Origin: Gilvirhabdus luticola
GTDB lineage: Bacteria > Bacteroidota > Bacteroidia > Flavobacteriales > Flavobacteriaceae
Strand: one strand, 5' to 3'
Length of the DNA stretch: 64,000 bases
Assembly (NCBI RefSeq): GCF_032583975.1
Contig: NZ_JAWHTF010000007.1
Positions 9,544 through 18,027 of the stretch are shown here, piece after piece (position 1 is the first letter of the stretch; each line of letters opens with the position of its first letter). The notes under the pieces are model-generated. The model was not told where the DNA came from and did not search any database. It saw only the letters and a program-made list of their open reading frames with translations. Both the position numbers and the translations under genes were made by a program.

Positions 9544-11037
9544 ATGACATTAAAGAAATTCCTACTTATCACCTTGTTAAGTTTTTCAAGCCTGTTATCG
9601 GCTCAAAATTTTTCAGGTAGAGTTTTAGATACCATTAACCAACAACCCATTCCGTATGTTGCAATACAATTTAATAGCACAACTCATGGTGTGATAAGCA
9701 ATATAGATGGTTATTTTACTATTTCGCTTGATGCTGTTAAAGATTCCGACGTTTTAAATATCTCCTGTTTGGGTTATGGTACTAAATCTGTTTTATTAAA
9801 CAACTTAAAATCTGATGGAACTGTTATCTATTTAAGTGAACATTTAAATGAATTGGATGCTGTAATTCTTACTGGCGAAAGACCATCAATAGATAGCATT
9901 ATGGCCCGAACAAACCGAAACATTAAAACCAATTACAGACCAAACAACGTGTCCAACAAAATTTTTCATAGGAGTACAGCTTATATGGACTTTGATGAGT
10001 TAAATTTTGATATAGACAAAGCTTCTGGAATGCGAAAATCGAAATTAGAAAGCGCCAACAAGAGTTTAGATTCGCTTACAAATGTGGTGATTAATGCCAA
10101 CATTGCACATTACACAGATTTTGCGGGGACATTTTTTGTGTTGGATGCTAAAAACAAAAAACTAAATGTTGACAAAGCCACTTTGCTTTTAGATAAGAAA
10201 AGAGATTTCTCTATGGAAACTATTGAAAAAAAAGGCAAAGAAATTATTCTGAAATATCTAGATCCTAACGCAACATACAAAGTAAAAACAGGTTTATTTA
10301 AGGTTGAAGATTCTTTGTCCTTGAAAGAAGAAATAAAGAAAGAGCAAGAAGAAAACGAAAAGAAAGAGCTAGGTGTAGAAAGCCTCAAAGAGACAGCTTC
10401 TAGTCAGTTGAATAAAGGCTTTTTTGATCAGGATACTTTTATGCAACAACTTATAGATACAGATTTGTACAGATTTATATTGCAAGATGTTACTTTCTAT
10501 ATGAACGAGATGGTTTATGTTGTGAATTTTAAGCCAAGAAGGTCTTCCTCAAAATATTCTGGAACACATTATATCTCGAGTGCAGATTATGGTATTTTAA
10601 GAACCGATTTTAGTTTTGCCAAAGGAAAACGTGGTGAAAAATTTAATTTAAGACTACTTATTGGTGTAAAATATGTTGAAAATATAAGCAATGGTACTGT
10701 TTTATATGATAAGAACATAGAAGGTTACTACCAGCTAAAATATGCTTACAGAGAAATTGGCAGATATATTTATGTACACAGACCATTTAAGTTTATCGAA
10801 AACTCTAGCTCAAGAGACAAGGTGTCTTTCGATTTTCTTTTAGAAGGAAGTATTAAAGAAAAACATGAATTATTACTTCTAGAGACCAATCCTTTAAGTC
10901 AAGCTGAATACAATCAGTTTACGCAACCAGAACATATTATCTATCAAGAATTAGATCGTTATGATGCTAATATCTGGAAAGACTATAACGTGATCGAACC
11001 TTTGGAAGAAATGAAGCAGTTTAAAAGTTCTGAATGA
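9544..11037 (+). CDS. Secreted protein with N-terminal CarboxypepD_reg-like domain
   Basis: This 497-aa exported protein has a signal peptide (about residues 1-20, ending SLLSAQ). Residues 22-105 form a CarboxypepD_reg-like beta domain with the usual pattern: GRVLDTINQQPIPYVAIQF, then a GVISNIDGYF stretch, then ILTGE. In TonB receptors this domain precedes the plug, but here no plug or barrel follows. The middle has a Lys/Glu-rich probable coiled coil (about residues 260-285). The rest is predicted beta-rich and unassigned. Such proteins are common in Flavobacteriaceae and probably sit in the periplasm or at the outer membrane. I infer no enzymatic function. Confidence 0.78.
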   Translation: MTLKKFLLITLLSFSSLLSAQNFSGRVLDTINQQPIPYVAIQFNSTTHGVISNIDGYFTISLDAVKDSDVLNISCLGYGTKSVLLNNLKSDGTVIYLSEHLNELDAVILTGERPSIDSIMARTNRNIKTNYRPNNVSNKIFHRSTAYMDFDELNFDIDKASGMRKSKLESANKSLDSLTNVVINANIAHYTDFAGTFFVLDAKNKKLNVDKATLLLDKKRDFSMETIEKKGKEIILKYLDPNATYKVKTGLFKVEDSLSLKEEIKKEQEENEKKELGVESLKETASSQLNKGFFDQDTFMQQLIDTDLYRFILQDVTFYMNEMVYVVNFKPRRSSSKYSGTHYISSADYGILRTDFSFAKGKRGEKFNLRLLIGVKYVENISNGTVLYDKNIEGYYQLKYAYREIGRYIYVHRPFKFIENSSSRDKVSFDFLLEGSIKEKHELLLLETNPLSQAEYNQFTQPEHIIYQELDRYDANIWKDYNVIEPLEEMKQFKSSE

Positions 11038-11082
11038 TTCATTAATTTTTTAGAATTACTCTTTTCGGTCTCTGCTATGATC

Positions 11083-11190
11083 AGTTGCGTTTTTGAGCAA
11101 CTAATTTAGCAAATACAAACCGAATAGAAAATTCAATAGAATTTTCGTAAGCAGCCTAAAATCAAGCAATTAATTATACACTCGATGTAG
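11083..11190 (-). repeat. Dispersed hairpin repeat, copy A (minus orientation)
   Basis: On the minus strand this reads GTGTATAATTAATTGCTTG, about 25 variable bases, then TTTTCTATTCGGTTTGTATT, then TGCTAAATTAGTTGCTC and a closing GCAACT. It aligns along its length with copy B at 21242-21382 and shares the core with copy C at 22199-22349. It starts about 40 bp after the stop of the kelch gene on the same strand. The inner part is self-complementary (GAAAATTCTATTGAATTTTC). Confidence 0.7.
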
Positions 11191-11229
11191 GCAAAAGTTA
11201 AGATATTAACATAACTGTTTTAACTCCTT

Positions 11230-12798
11230 TTAATCTAAAATCAAAATATTATTTGACACAGAATTACCTTCGAATATTAATTTAGAAATATAAACTCCAG
11301 CCTTTATTTTTTTCCCATGAGAATTAAATTCATTCCAATCTATTTTATGTTTTCCAGTCATTTGGTTCGGTAACTCAAAACTTTTTACCTGTTGACCATT
11401 TAAATTATAAATATTTAAAAGAACGTCACCTCTTGACGGTATTTCATAATATAACGTCGTAGTATTACTATCAATACTAGGTAATTTTTGATTAAGTCTC
11501 AATCGTCCTCGATTATTTCCACCCTCATATGAAAATATCCATACGTCATTATCAACGTTTAAATAATTGAAAGGATCAAAGAAATTAAATGTTTCTCTAT
11601 CTCCACCAAAACTAAAAATCATATCTGAATTATTTCCTTTTCCCTCAACGACAACTGCATCAAAGTCATATTTTATTTCTGAAGGATCGTTAGCATTCCA
11701 AGGTGAATCACTAACCTTCTTCCAATTACTACCATTATTACTAATCCATATGTCCATTGGATTTGCAGGGTTGATACCATTATCTAGTCCAAGTCCAAAA
11801 CCACCAAATAGAACAAGTCTGTTTTGTGCAACTACAACCTGATGACCAGGTCTCGCAACCCATGGAGCATCATCAGTAACTAATTCCCAGTCTACACCAT
11901 TTTGTGTCCGCCATACGTCATTAAAGTATGGAGGATTAAGACATGGTGGTTGCTGTGTCGGAGGATAACTTGGATCGAAAGGACAGATAAATCCTTCTTC
12001 GCCACCTATCATGTACATATAGTTGTCCTTAACCACTGCAATACCTCCAGCTCGTTCGGCCCAAGGAGCATGTTCTGTAACTAGTTCCCATTCTATTCCA
12101 TCTGTAGATTTCCAGACATCATTGTAATAGATTCTTGCAGGACCTTGAGGAGTAATGGAAGAGTCATCATTAACAGATCCACCCATGACATAAATTTCGT
12201 TATTAAAGACAACGGCACTTAAACCAGCTCGCTCACTCCATTCCGCAGCTTCAGTCATATTTTCCCAAATAATGCCGTCAGTACTTCGCCAGACATCATT
12301 AAAAAAATCAGATTGTGCGAAAAAAGGAGGTAAATCTGGTATCCCAGGATTTTCTACAATATTAAAATTTTGACCACCAATTATATACATGTATTCACCT
12401 TTGCTCACGGCCTGGAAATATGCTCGTGCTGGCCAATGTGAATCGTCGTCCGTTTGTAAAAGATTGTTCCAAGAATTACCATGGTCCTCACTTGTCCAAA
12501 CATCTCCCCAAATTATACTTAATCCTGGGACTGGAAAAGGCAAGGATGCTGGATCTAATGGAGTTCTTCCTCCAAATAAAAAAAATTGATCTTGATGATT
12601 TAAAACTTGAAGTCCAGCTCTTGGACTCCAATTTGCATTATTGTTAACTTCTTCCCAAGACCATTGTTTAAAATTATTCCTATTATTACCATTATTGTTT
12701 CCTCTTTGTGCCTGCAAAGAAATACTGAATACAAATAATAAACATAAAATAATTGATTCTGAACAAAGTACACTTCTTCTAAAAATAGAGCTTTTCAT
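11230..12798 (-). CDS. Secreted kelch-type beta-propeller protein with T9SS type A sorting domain
   Basis: The 522-aa protein has an N-terminal signal peptide (hydrophobic run at residues 15-29, cleavage near LQAQ). It is built of six kelch-like units of roughly 60-85 residues. Each starts with a W-x-x-R-A-G-like motif and contains a GG turn followed by a DVW-(K/R/T)-S-x-(D/N)-G strand (for example FLFGGR, YIIGGQ, YVMGGS, YMIGGE, LVLFGGF). The last 85 residues are a type IX secretion C-terminal domain: a YNLNGQQV turn, KAGVYISKL and a short hydrophobic end. It is therefore exported by T9SS and probably surface-attached. The ligand is unknown. It is a single gene, and a dispersed repeat follows its 3' end. 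Confidence 0.87.
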   Translation of the reverse strand: MKSSIFRRSVLCSESIILCLLFVFSISLQAQRGNNNGNNRNNFKQWSWEEVNNNANWSPRAGLQVLNHQDQFFLFGGRTPLDPASLPFPVPGLSIIWGDVWTSEDHGNSWNNLLQTDDDSHWPARAYFQAVSKGEYMYIIGGQNFNIVENPGIPDLPPFFAQSDFFNDVWRSTDGIIWENMTEAAEWSERAGLSAVVFNNEIYVMGGSVNDDSSITPQGPARIYYNDVWKSTDGIEWELVTEHAPWAERAGGIAVVKDNYMYMIGGEEGFICPFDPSYPPTQQPPCLNPPYFNDVWRTQNGVDWELVTDDAPWVARPGHQVVVAQNRLVLFGGFGLGLDNGINPANPMDIWISNNGSNWKKVSDSPWNANDPSEIKYDFDAVVVEGKGNNSDMIFSFGGDRETFNFFDPFNYLNVDNDVWIFSYEGGNNRGRLRLNQKLPSIDSNTTTLYYEIPSRGDVLLNIYNLNGQQVKSFELPNQMTGKHKIDWNEFNSHGKKIKAGVYISKLIFEGNSVSNNILILD

Positions 12799-12944
12799 AA
12801 ATAAGATTTTAAAAAAGTAGATAAGCTAGAAAGAAATGAAGGAAGATTAAATTACATAAAATTATCTTTTTTTAAAATTTAAATAGTTAAAGGGTGAATT
12901 AATTTGGTTAAATGTGCTAATAAATAACTTATGTAATTATTGCC

Positions 12945-12965
12945 AACGATATGATATTTATCGTT
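12945..12965. repeat. Inverted repeat AACGATA-N7-TATCGTT
   Basis: Perfect 7-bp arms are separated by 7 bp, about 150 bp upstream of the kelch-gene start. No T-run follows, so it is not a classical terminator. It may be an operator or chance in AT-rich DNA. Confidence 0.35.
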
Positions 12966-13054
12966 TTAAAGATTTATATCAAACGATAAGCGGAGTTAGG
13001 TTTTTAAAATTATAAAATCAATAGTAGTAAAATTTACTTATACAAATACTATTA

Positions 13055-13085
13055 AACAAAAAATCCCAAACTCAAGGTCTGGGAA
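13055..13085 (-). terminator. Rho-independent terminator of the ferredoxin gene
   Basis: The minus strand reads TCCCAGAC, loop CTTGA, GTTTGGGA, then TTTTTTG. This is an 8-bp stem with one G-T pair and a T-run. It starts about 30 bp after the ferredoxin stop codon. Confidence 0.75.
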
Positions 13086-13115
13086 ATATTATTATTCATG
13101 AATAATTAATTACAA

Positions 13116-13466
13116 TTATTCTTTATGCATAAATGCTTGTTTACCAAGTAATGTTTCTTCGTCCTCTACATGGTCTTCATCAGGTACGCAACAATCTACT
13201 GGACAAACAGCTGCGCACTGAGGCTCTTCATGAAAACCTTTGCATTCTGTACATTTATCTGGAACTATGTAGTATAGCTCGTCACTAATAGGTTCTTGCG
13301 CCTCTTCAGCATTTACAGCTTTTCCGTTAGGCAGAACGATATCGCCTTCCAAACTTGTTCCGTCATTATATCTCCAATCGTCTGCGCCTTCATAAATGGC
13401 AGTATTTGGACATTCTGGTTCACAAGCTCCACAGTTAATACATTCGTCTGTTATTATAATTGCCAT
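13116..13466 (-). CDS. 2[4Fe-4S] ferredoxin
   Basis: This is a small electron carrier of 116 aa. The open frame extends to 13508, but the ATG at 13466 (MAIIITDECINCGACEPECP) gives the canonical ferredoxin start. The first cluster motif is CINCGACEPECP and the second is CTECKGFHEEPQCAAVCPVD. The larger spacing in the second motif is typical of the Alvin/YfhL-type ferredoxins found in Bacteroidota. About 45 residues separate the clusters. It is divergent from acyl-CoA reductase, with 65 bp between start codons, an arrangement commonly seen in flavobacteria. Its electron partner is unknown. Confidence 0.9.
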   Translation of the reverse strand: MAIIITDECINCGACEPECPNTAIYEGADDWRYNDGTSLEGDIVLPNGKAVNAEEAQEPISDELYYIVPDKCTECKGFHEEPQCAAVCPVDCCVPDEDHVEDEETLLGKQAFMHKE

Positions 13467-13489
13467 AGCATTTTCTTTTTCTAACTTTG
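13460..13489 (+). promoter_or_regulatory. Promoter of the acyl-CoA reductase gene (TTG-N19-TAACTTTG)
   Basis: TTG at 13460-13462, 19 bp of spacer and TAACTTTG at 13482-13489 fit the Bacteroidota housekeeping promoter (TTG-N19/20-TAnnTTTG). The -33 element lies inside the first codons of ferredoxin on the other strand. The start would be near 13496, giving a leader of about 35 bases. Confidence 0.65.
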
Positions 13490-13531
13490 CAGGCAAAAAT
13501 AAAGCCAAATGTTATCATAACCAAACAGAGT

Positions 13532-14590
13532 ATGCAATTACAACAAAGAATTAACGCATTCGCAAAATTAGGCGGTTTTTTAGGTCAATTCTCTAATAAA
13601 GATATTCATAAAAAAAATGATATTGCATTTAACGATTTGTTTTATGATGGATTTAAACATCAAATAAAACTGGCAGAAGAATACAATGGCTGGTTTAGCG
13701 AAGAGAATATATTATTTGCATTAAATACTTGGTCTAACTTATTGAATATAAGCAATATTAATGCATGGATTAAAAACTATAACTTTAATAACGTTAAATC
13801 AAAAAAAGTTGCCATAATTATGGCAGGAAATATTCCATTAGTTGGTTTTCATGACTTTATTTCTGTGTTGATTTCTGGTCATGACGTTATTGTAAAACAA
13901 TCATCAAACGACAAACGCCTTCTACCCTTTTTGACTAAATATTTGGAACATGTAGAACCAGAATTCAAAAACAAAATACAGTTTACTGAAGATAAGTTAG
14001 ATTCCTTTGATGCCGTTATTGCAACTGGAAGCAACAACACAGCCAGATACTTTGAATACTATTTTAGAGGCAAACCATCCATTATCAGAAAAAATAGAAA
14101 CTCCGTTGCCGTGCTTACTGGAAATGAATCTAAAGTACAATTAAAATTATTATCTAATGATATTTTTAGATACTACGGTTTAGGCTGCAGAAATGTATCT
14201 AAACTATTTGTACCCGAAGGTTACAATTTTGATTCATTCTTTGAAGCTGTTTACCATTGGCATCCAATTGTAGAGAAAGCCAAGTATGCTAACAATTATG
14301 ACTATAATAAGGCTGTATACCTTATGAGCGAGTTTGATATGTTGGATAATGGTTTCCTAATCTTAAAAGAAGATAGTAGTTATTCATCACCAATTGCTAC
14401 GATTTTTTATGAAAATTACAACTTTTTGGAGGAACTGAACAAAAAATTAGATGCAGACAAAGATCATATACAGTGTGTCGTTTCAGAAAATGTCAGAGAA
14501 AAAGAAATTGGCTTCGGCGAAACACAAAAACCTCAACTTTGGGATTATGCAGATGAAATAGATATTATTGAATTTTTGCTAACGATTTAG
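13532..14590 (+). CDS. Acyl-CoA reductase (LuxC-like)
   Basis: This is a 352-aa NADPH-dependent acyl-CoA reductase of the LuxC/aldehyde dehydrogenase superfamily. The frame extends to 13487, but that start lies on top of the promoter, so the ATG at 13532 is preferred. Visible features are the Rossmann stretch KKVAIIMAGNIPLVGFHD (near residue 88), VIVKQSSNDKRL, AVIATGSNNTARYFEYYF, and FRYYGLGCRNVSKLF with the probable catalytic cysteine near residue 220. In flavobacteria this gene normally sits between ferredoxin and serC, as here. The physiological substrate is not established. Confidence 0.85.
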   Translation: MQLQQRINAFAKLGGFLGQFSNKDIHKKNDIAFNDLFYDGFKHQIKLAEEYNGWFSEENILFALNTWSNLLNISNINAWIKNYNFNNVKSKKVAIIMAGNIPLVGFHDFISVLISGHDVIVKQSSNDKRLLPFLTKYLEHVEPEFKNKIQFTEDKLDSFDAVIATGSNNTARYFEYYFRGKPSIIRKNRNSVAVLTGNESKVQLKLLSNDIFRYYGLGCRNVSKLFVPEGYNFDSFFEAVYHWHPIVEKAKYANNYDYNKAVYLMSEFDMLDNGFLILKEDSSYSSPIATIFYENYNFLEELNKKLDADKDHIQCVVSENVREKEIGFGETQKPQLWDYADEIDIIEFLLTI

Positions 14591-14757
14591 CCTAAAAATT
14601 ATCATTTTAATAACACAAAATAACGAATTAATTAGGAACTTTGCATCTGTCAAATTTTTAACCCAAAAATGAAATGAATCATAACAAATCTTGATGTTGT
14701 TTCGACAGGTTTTGATGAATTATATCCGACAGATAAAAAAACAATAAATATAAACAG

Positions 14758-15822
14758 ATGAAAATACATAATTTCAGTGCTGGTCCGTCAATCTTACCAC
14801 CACAAGTCTTATTACAAGCTTCTGAAGCCGTATTAAATTTTAATAACGACAACCTTTCTATATTAGAAATCTCTCATCGTAGTAAGCCATTTGTTGATGT
14901 TATGGAAAAAGCTCGAGCGCTTGCTTTAGAATTGCTTGGACTTGAAGGCAAAGGTTACAAAGCCTTGTTCTTGCAAGGTGGAGCAAGTACTCAATTTTTG
15001 ATGGTTGCTTTAAACTTATTGGAAAAGAGAGCTGGTTATTTAAACACTGGTTCTTGGAGTGATAAAGCTATAAAAGAGGCGAAAATCTTTGACGATATCT
15101 ATGAAGTAGGTTCGTCAAAAAGTGCTAATTATAACTACATCCCTAAAGGATATGACATTCCTACAGATTATGATTATTTTCATTGTACCTCAAACAACAC
15201 CATTTTTGGTACTCAAATAAAAGAATTTCCAGACTGCCCTATCCCTATGGTTTGTGACATGAGTAGTGATATTTTTTCCCGTCAGTTAGATTTTTCGAAA
15301 TTTGATTTGATTTATGCAGGAGCACAAAAAAATATGGGTCCAGCTGGAACAACACTAGTTGTTGTGAAAGAAGATATTCTGGGTAAGGTTTCAAGAAAGA
15401 TACCTTCAATGATGGATTATAAAGTTCATATTAGTAAAAGCAGTATGTTCAATACGCCTCCAGTTTTTGCTGTATATACGTCTATGCTCACGCTAGAATG
15501 GTTAAAAGATTTAGGAGGTATTAAAGCCATTGAAAAAGAGAATGAGAAAAAAGCTCGATTGATGTATTCTGAAATTGATTTAAATCCTCTTTTTAAAGGG
15601 TTTTCTGTAAAGGAAGATAGATCTTATATGAATGCCACTTTTAATTTAGTTGATGACACTTTAAAAGAGACATTCGACACGATGCTAAAAGAAGCTGGAA
15701 TCAGTGGTATTAATGGACATAGAAGTGTTGGTGGCTATAGAGCATCAATGTACAATGCTTTATCTTTAGATAGTGTAAAGGCATTGGTAGAAGTTATGAG
15801 TGAATTAGAAAGCAAAGCATAA
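14758..15822 (+). CDS. serC: Phosphoserine aminotransferase
   Basis: This PLP enzyme converts 3-phosphohydroxypyruvate and glutamate to phosphoserine in serine biosynthesis, and also acts in PLP synthesis. It has 354 aa and opens with MKIHNFSAGPSILP. The motif LQGGASTQF lies near residue 76. The Schiff-base lysine is Lys190 in YAGAQKNMGPAGTT, and the C-terminus has GHRSVGGYRASMYNAL. It lies 10 bp upstream of serA, so the two are co-transcribed. A 167-bp gap from acyl-CoA reductase contains a near-match -7 element (GAACTTTG at 14636-14643), so serC may also have its own promoter. Confidence 0.96.
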   Translation: MKIHNFSAGPSILPPQVLLQASEAVLNFNNDNLSILEISHRSKPFVDVMEKARALALELLGLEGKGYKALFLQGGASTQFLMVALNLLEKRAGYLNTGSWSDKAIKEAKIFDDIYEVGSSKSANYNYIPKGYDIPTDYDYFHCTSNNTIFGTQIKEFPDCPIPMVCDMSSDIFSRQLDFSKFDLIYAGAQKNMGPAGTTLVVVKEDILGKVSRKIPSMMDYKVHISKSSMFNTPPVFAVYTSMLTLEWLKDLGGIKAIEKENEKKARLMYSEIDLNPLFKGFSVKEDRSYMNATFNLVDDTLKETFDTMLKEAGISGINGHRSVGGYRASMYNALSLDSVKALVEVMSELESKA

Positions 15823-15832
15823 AAAATATAAA

Positions 15833-16786
15833 ATGAAAGTATTAGCTAATGATGGAATTTCACAAAGTGGAATTAATGACCTTAAAAAAGCAGGAATAGA
15901 AATATATACAACTACAGTTGCGCAAGAACAATTGGTTAACTATCTAAATGAAAACAATATTGACGTATTACTTGTTAGAAGTGCTACTCAAGTAAGAAAG
16001 GATATTATAGATAACTGCCCAAGTCTAAAAATTATTGGTCGTGGAGGTGTTGGTATGGATAATATAGACGTTGAATATGCTCGTGAAAAGGGCATTCATG
16101 TTATCAACACGCCAGCTGCATCATCACATTCTGTAGCGGAATTAGTTTTTGGTCATTTATATGGATTGGCCCGATATTTACATAACTCGAATAGAGATAT
16201 GCCTTTGGATGGAGATACCAAGTTTAAAGATCTCAAGAAAGCATATGCTAAAGGTATAGAACTTAAAGGAAAAACATTAGGCGTTCTAGGTTTTGGTCGT
16301 ATTGGTCAAGCTACTGCAAAAGTAGCGATTGGAGCTGGTATGAAAGTTATTGCTTTTGATCCTTTTATAGACAAGGCCAGTTTAAAACTTGATTTCTTTG
16401 ATGGTAGAACTCTCGACTTTGATATCGAAACCATTTCTAAAGAAGAAGTTTTAAAGCAATCAGACTTTATAACTCTTCACGTTCCAGCACAAAAAGATTA
16501 TGTTATTGGGAAGCCTGAATTTGACAAGATGAAAAATGGAGTCATCTTGGTTAATGCTGCTCGTGGCGGTGTTATCGATGAAGTTGCATTGGTACAAGCT
16601 ATTGAAAGCGGGAAAGTAGCTAGAGCTGCTTTAGATGTTTTTGAAAAAGAACCAAAGCCAGAAATTCAATTGCTTATGAATCCTGCATTATCTTTAACAC
16701 CACATACTGGAGCTGCTACTAATGAAGCACAGGATAGAATCGGTTCAGAGTTAGCATCACAAATTATTGGCATTTTGAAATCCTAA
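15833..16786 (+). CDS. serA: D-3-phosphoglycerate dehydrogenase (short form)
   Basis: This enzyme oxidises 3-phosphoglycerate, the first step of serine synthesis. The 317-aa form lacks the ACT domain, so serine feedback inhibition through that domain is absent. The NAD-binding motif is GVLGFGRIGQA near residue 149. The catalytic triad is Arg in NAARGGVIDE (near 240), Glu in DVFEKEP (near 269) and His in LTPHTGAAT (near 287). It directly follows serC with a 10-bp gap. A related D-2-hydroxyacid dehydrogenase activity cannot be excluded from sequence, but the serC context argues for SerA. Confidence 0.93.
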   Translation: MKVLANDGISQSGINDLKKAGIEIYTTTVAQEQLVNYLNENNIDVLLVRSATQVRKDIIDNCPSLKIIGRGGVGMDNIDVEYAREKGIHVINTPAASSHSVAELVFGHLYGLARYLHNSNRDMPLDGDTKFKDLKKAYAKGIELKGKTLGVLGFGRIGQATAKVAIGAGMKVIAFDPFIDKASLKLDFFDGRTLDFDIETISKEEVLKQSDFITLHVPAQKDYVIGKPEFDKMKNGVILVNAARGGVIDEVALVQAIESGKVARAALDVFEKEPKPEIQLLMNPALSLTPHTGAATNEAQDRIGSELASQIIGILKS

Positions 16787-16867
16787 TCAGGTTTCATGTT
16801 TGTTAAACTCTCTTAAAATCAAAAACTTTAAGCAAAATATTTCGTATTTTTAGTGTAAAACAAGACT

Positions 16868-17302
16868 ATGAAAACTTTTGTATTCATTCTTTTTGTTGGT
16901 GTCTTTTTTATTGGCTGCAATTCGACAAAAGACATTAACAATAGAAACCAAGAGATTGTAAGCTATACCGATAATGATACTATTAGTATCTCTAATGAAG
17001 AATTAGAATACGAAATCATTATTATTGAACCGGGTTTTAATGCTTGGTTAGTAAGTACTGCAAAACCAGAAGGATTCTACTCCCAACAGTATTTAGAAAA
17101 TAAAAATATTTTCTATGTCACAGAATGGAATATTAGAGCGTCCCAACCACTTAATTACAATCCGAACCTTTATGAAATGCAAATAGACTACAGAAGCGGC
17201 ATTGATTATGGCTATGAGGTCAATTATAAGCTTTACAATTATTTTGTCTATTTTCAAATCAAATACAATCAAGAATTAGGCGTTGGTAGACCTAGAATCT
17301 AA
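16868..17302 (+). CDS. Small lipoprotein of unknown function (DUF6146-like)
   Basis: This 144-aa protein has a lipoprotein signal peptide (MKTFVFILFVGVFFIGCN, lipid cysteine at 17). The conserved-looking core is EYEIIIIEPGFNAWL, then a YLENKNIFYVTEWN stretch, then a YEMQIDYR strand. This matches my memory of a Bacteroidota family of small lipoproteins labelled DUF6146, though I could not verify it. It is probably anchored in the outer membrane facing the periplasm. It lies 81 bp after serA and just before another small envelope protein. No function is inferred. Confidence 0.72.
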   Translation: MKTFVFILFVGVFFIGCNSTKDINNRNQEIVSYTDNDTISISNEELEYEIIIIEPGFNAWLVSTAKPEGFYSQQYLENKNIFYVTEWNIRASQPLNYNPNLYEMQIDYRSGIDYGYEVNYKLYNYFVYFQIKYNQELGVGRPRI

Positions 17303-17313
17303 CGAAGTTTTGT

Positions 17314-17321
17314 TACTTTTG
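17314..17321 (+). promoter_or_regulatory. -7 promoter element for the 17.3 kb small membrane protein
   Basis: TACTTTTG followed by CATC is identical in its core to the elements before gcvT and rnpB in this window. It ends 19 bp before the GTG start at 17341. No -33 TTG lies at the standard spacing. Confidence 0.5.
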
Positions 17322-17340
17322 CATCAGTAAAATTTTTTAG

Positions 17341-17643
17341 GTGAATAAATTAAAAAAACGCTGGAACATTACTTCAAATTGGCAAATTGCAATCATTCTG
17401 ATTGTATTTTCAATTACAGGATCTACAGCTGCCTACATTGGAAAACCTATTTTAGGATTTTTTAATATTACTCCAGAAAATATTAACTTGGTTTTGTATT
17501 GGTTTATCAGAGTTTCGTTGCTGTTTATTGTCTATCAGATCATGTTGGTGTTTTTCGGTTGGTTGTTTGGACAGTTTCAGTTTTTTTGGAATTTTGAAAA
17601 AAAGATGCTTTGCAGAATTGGGTTTAAGCGATTTTTTAATTAA
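17341..17643 (+). CDS. Small two-helix membrane protein (DUF6787-like)
   Basis: A 100-aa protein with a GTG start. A basic N-terminus (MNKLKKRWNITSNWQ) precedes two hydrophobic helices near residues 16-37 and 49-75. The end is aromatic and basic (FWNFEKKMLCRIGFKRFFN). It resembles a widespread uncharacterised flavobacterial family that I recall as DUF6787. Its stop overlaps the next start by one base (TAATG), so the His-rich protein downstream is probably translationally coupled to it. Confidence 0.72.
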   Translation: MNKLKKRWNITSNWQIAIILIVFSITGSTAAYIGKPILGFFNITPENINLVLYWFIRVSLLFIVYQIMLVFFGWLFGQFQFFWNFEKKMLCRIGFKRFFN

Positions 17644-17975
17644 TGCAAGAATTAAAGCAACATATAGTCTTTAAAATACTATCAATAGCCTTATTGATAA
17701 CAATACTTATACCTTCGGCTGTAAAACTCGCTCATGTGTTTCAGAATCATAAACACGAAGTTTGTCTTGAACAGCACAAAACTCATTTACATACTTTAGA
17801 TCTGGAATGTAAATTCTATAAATTCAAAGTAAACAATACGTTTACTATTCCAGTATTTAATATTGAGATAGCCGTATTAAAAAAGGAGCATAAACCAATT
17901 CTATCCCATTATAGTTTTATAAGTCATTTTCAATCTCTTCACTTTTCGCTTCGTGCACCACCACAGTTAGTTTAG
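17643..17975 (+). CDS. Small His/Cys-containing exported protein next to a TonB receptor
   Basis: A 110-aa protein with one N-terminal membrane or signal helix (about residues 9-28). A short His/Cys-rich stretch follows: HVFQNHKHEVCLEQHKTHLH, then LDLEC. The C-terminus is FSLRAPPQLV. Small His-rich proteins ending in a Pro-Pro motif often precede metal-related TonB receptors in Bacteroidota, so a role in metal sensing or binding is an inference from layout and composition. It overlaps the upstream gene by one base and lies 52 bp before the receptor. Confidence 0.7.
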   Translation: MQELKQHIVFKILSIALLITILIPSAVKLAHVFQNHKHEVCLEQHKTHLHTLDLECKFYKFKVNNTFTIPVFNIEIAVLKKEHKPILSHYSFISHFQSLHFSLRAPPQLV

Positions 17976-18027
17976 TACTTTTTAAAGCTGAATTTTTGGC
18001 TATTACTAATTATTAAATTAACAATAC

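Larger units (their letters stand above)
12799..13115. other. 317-bp intergenic region between the kelch gene and ferredoxin
   Basis: Very AT-rich DNA with no convincing ORF. It should hold the kelch-gene promoter (right to left) and it contains the ferredoxin terminator at 13055-13085. An inverted repeat lies at 12945-12965 (AACGATA, 7-bp spacer, TATCGTT), with a further ACGATA close by at about 12983. No tRNA-like or other structured RNA was recognised. Confidence 0.5.
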
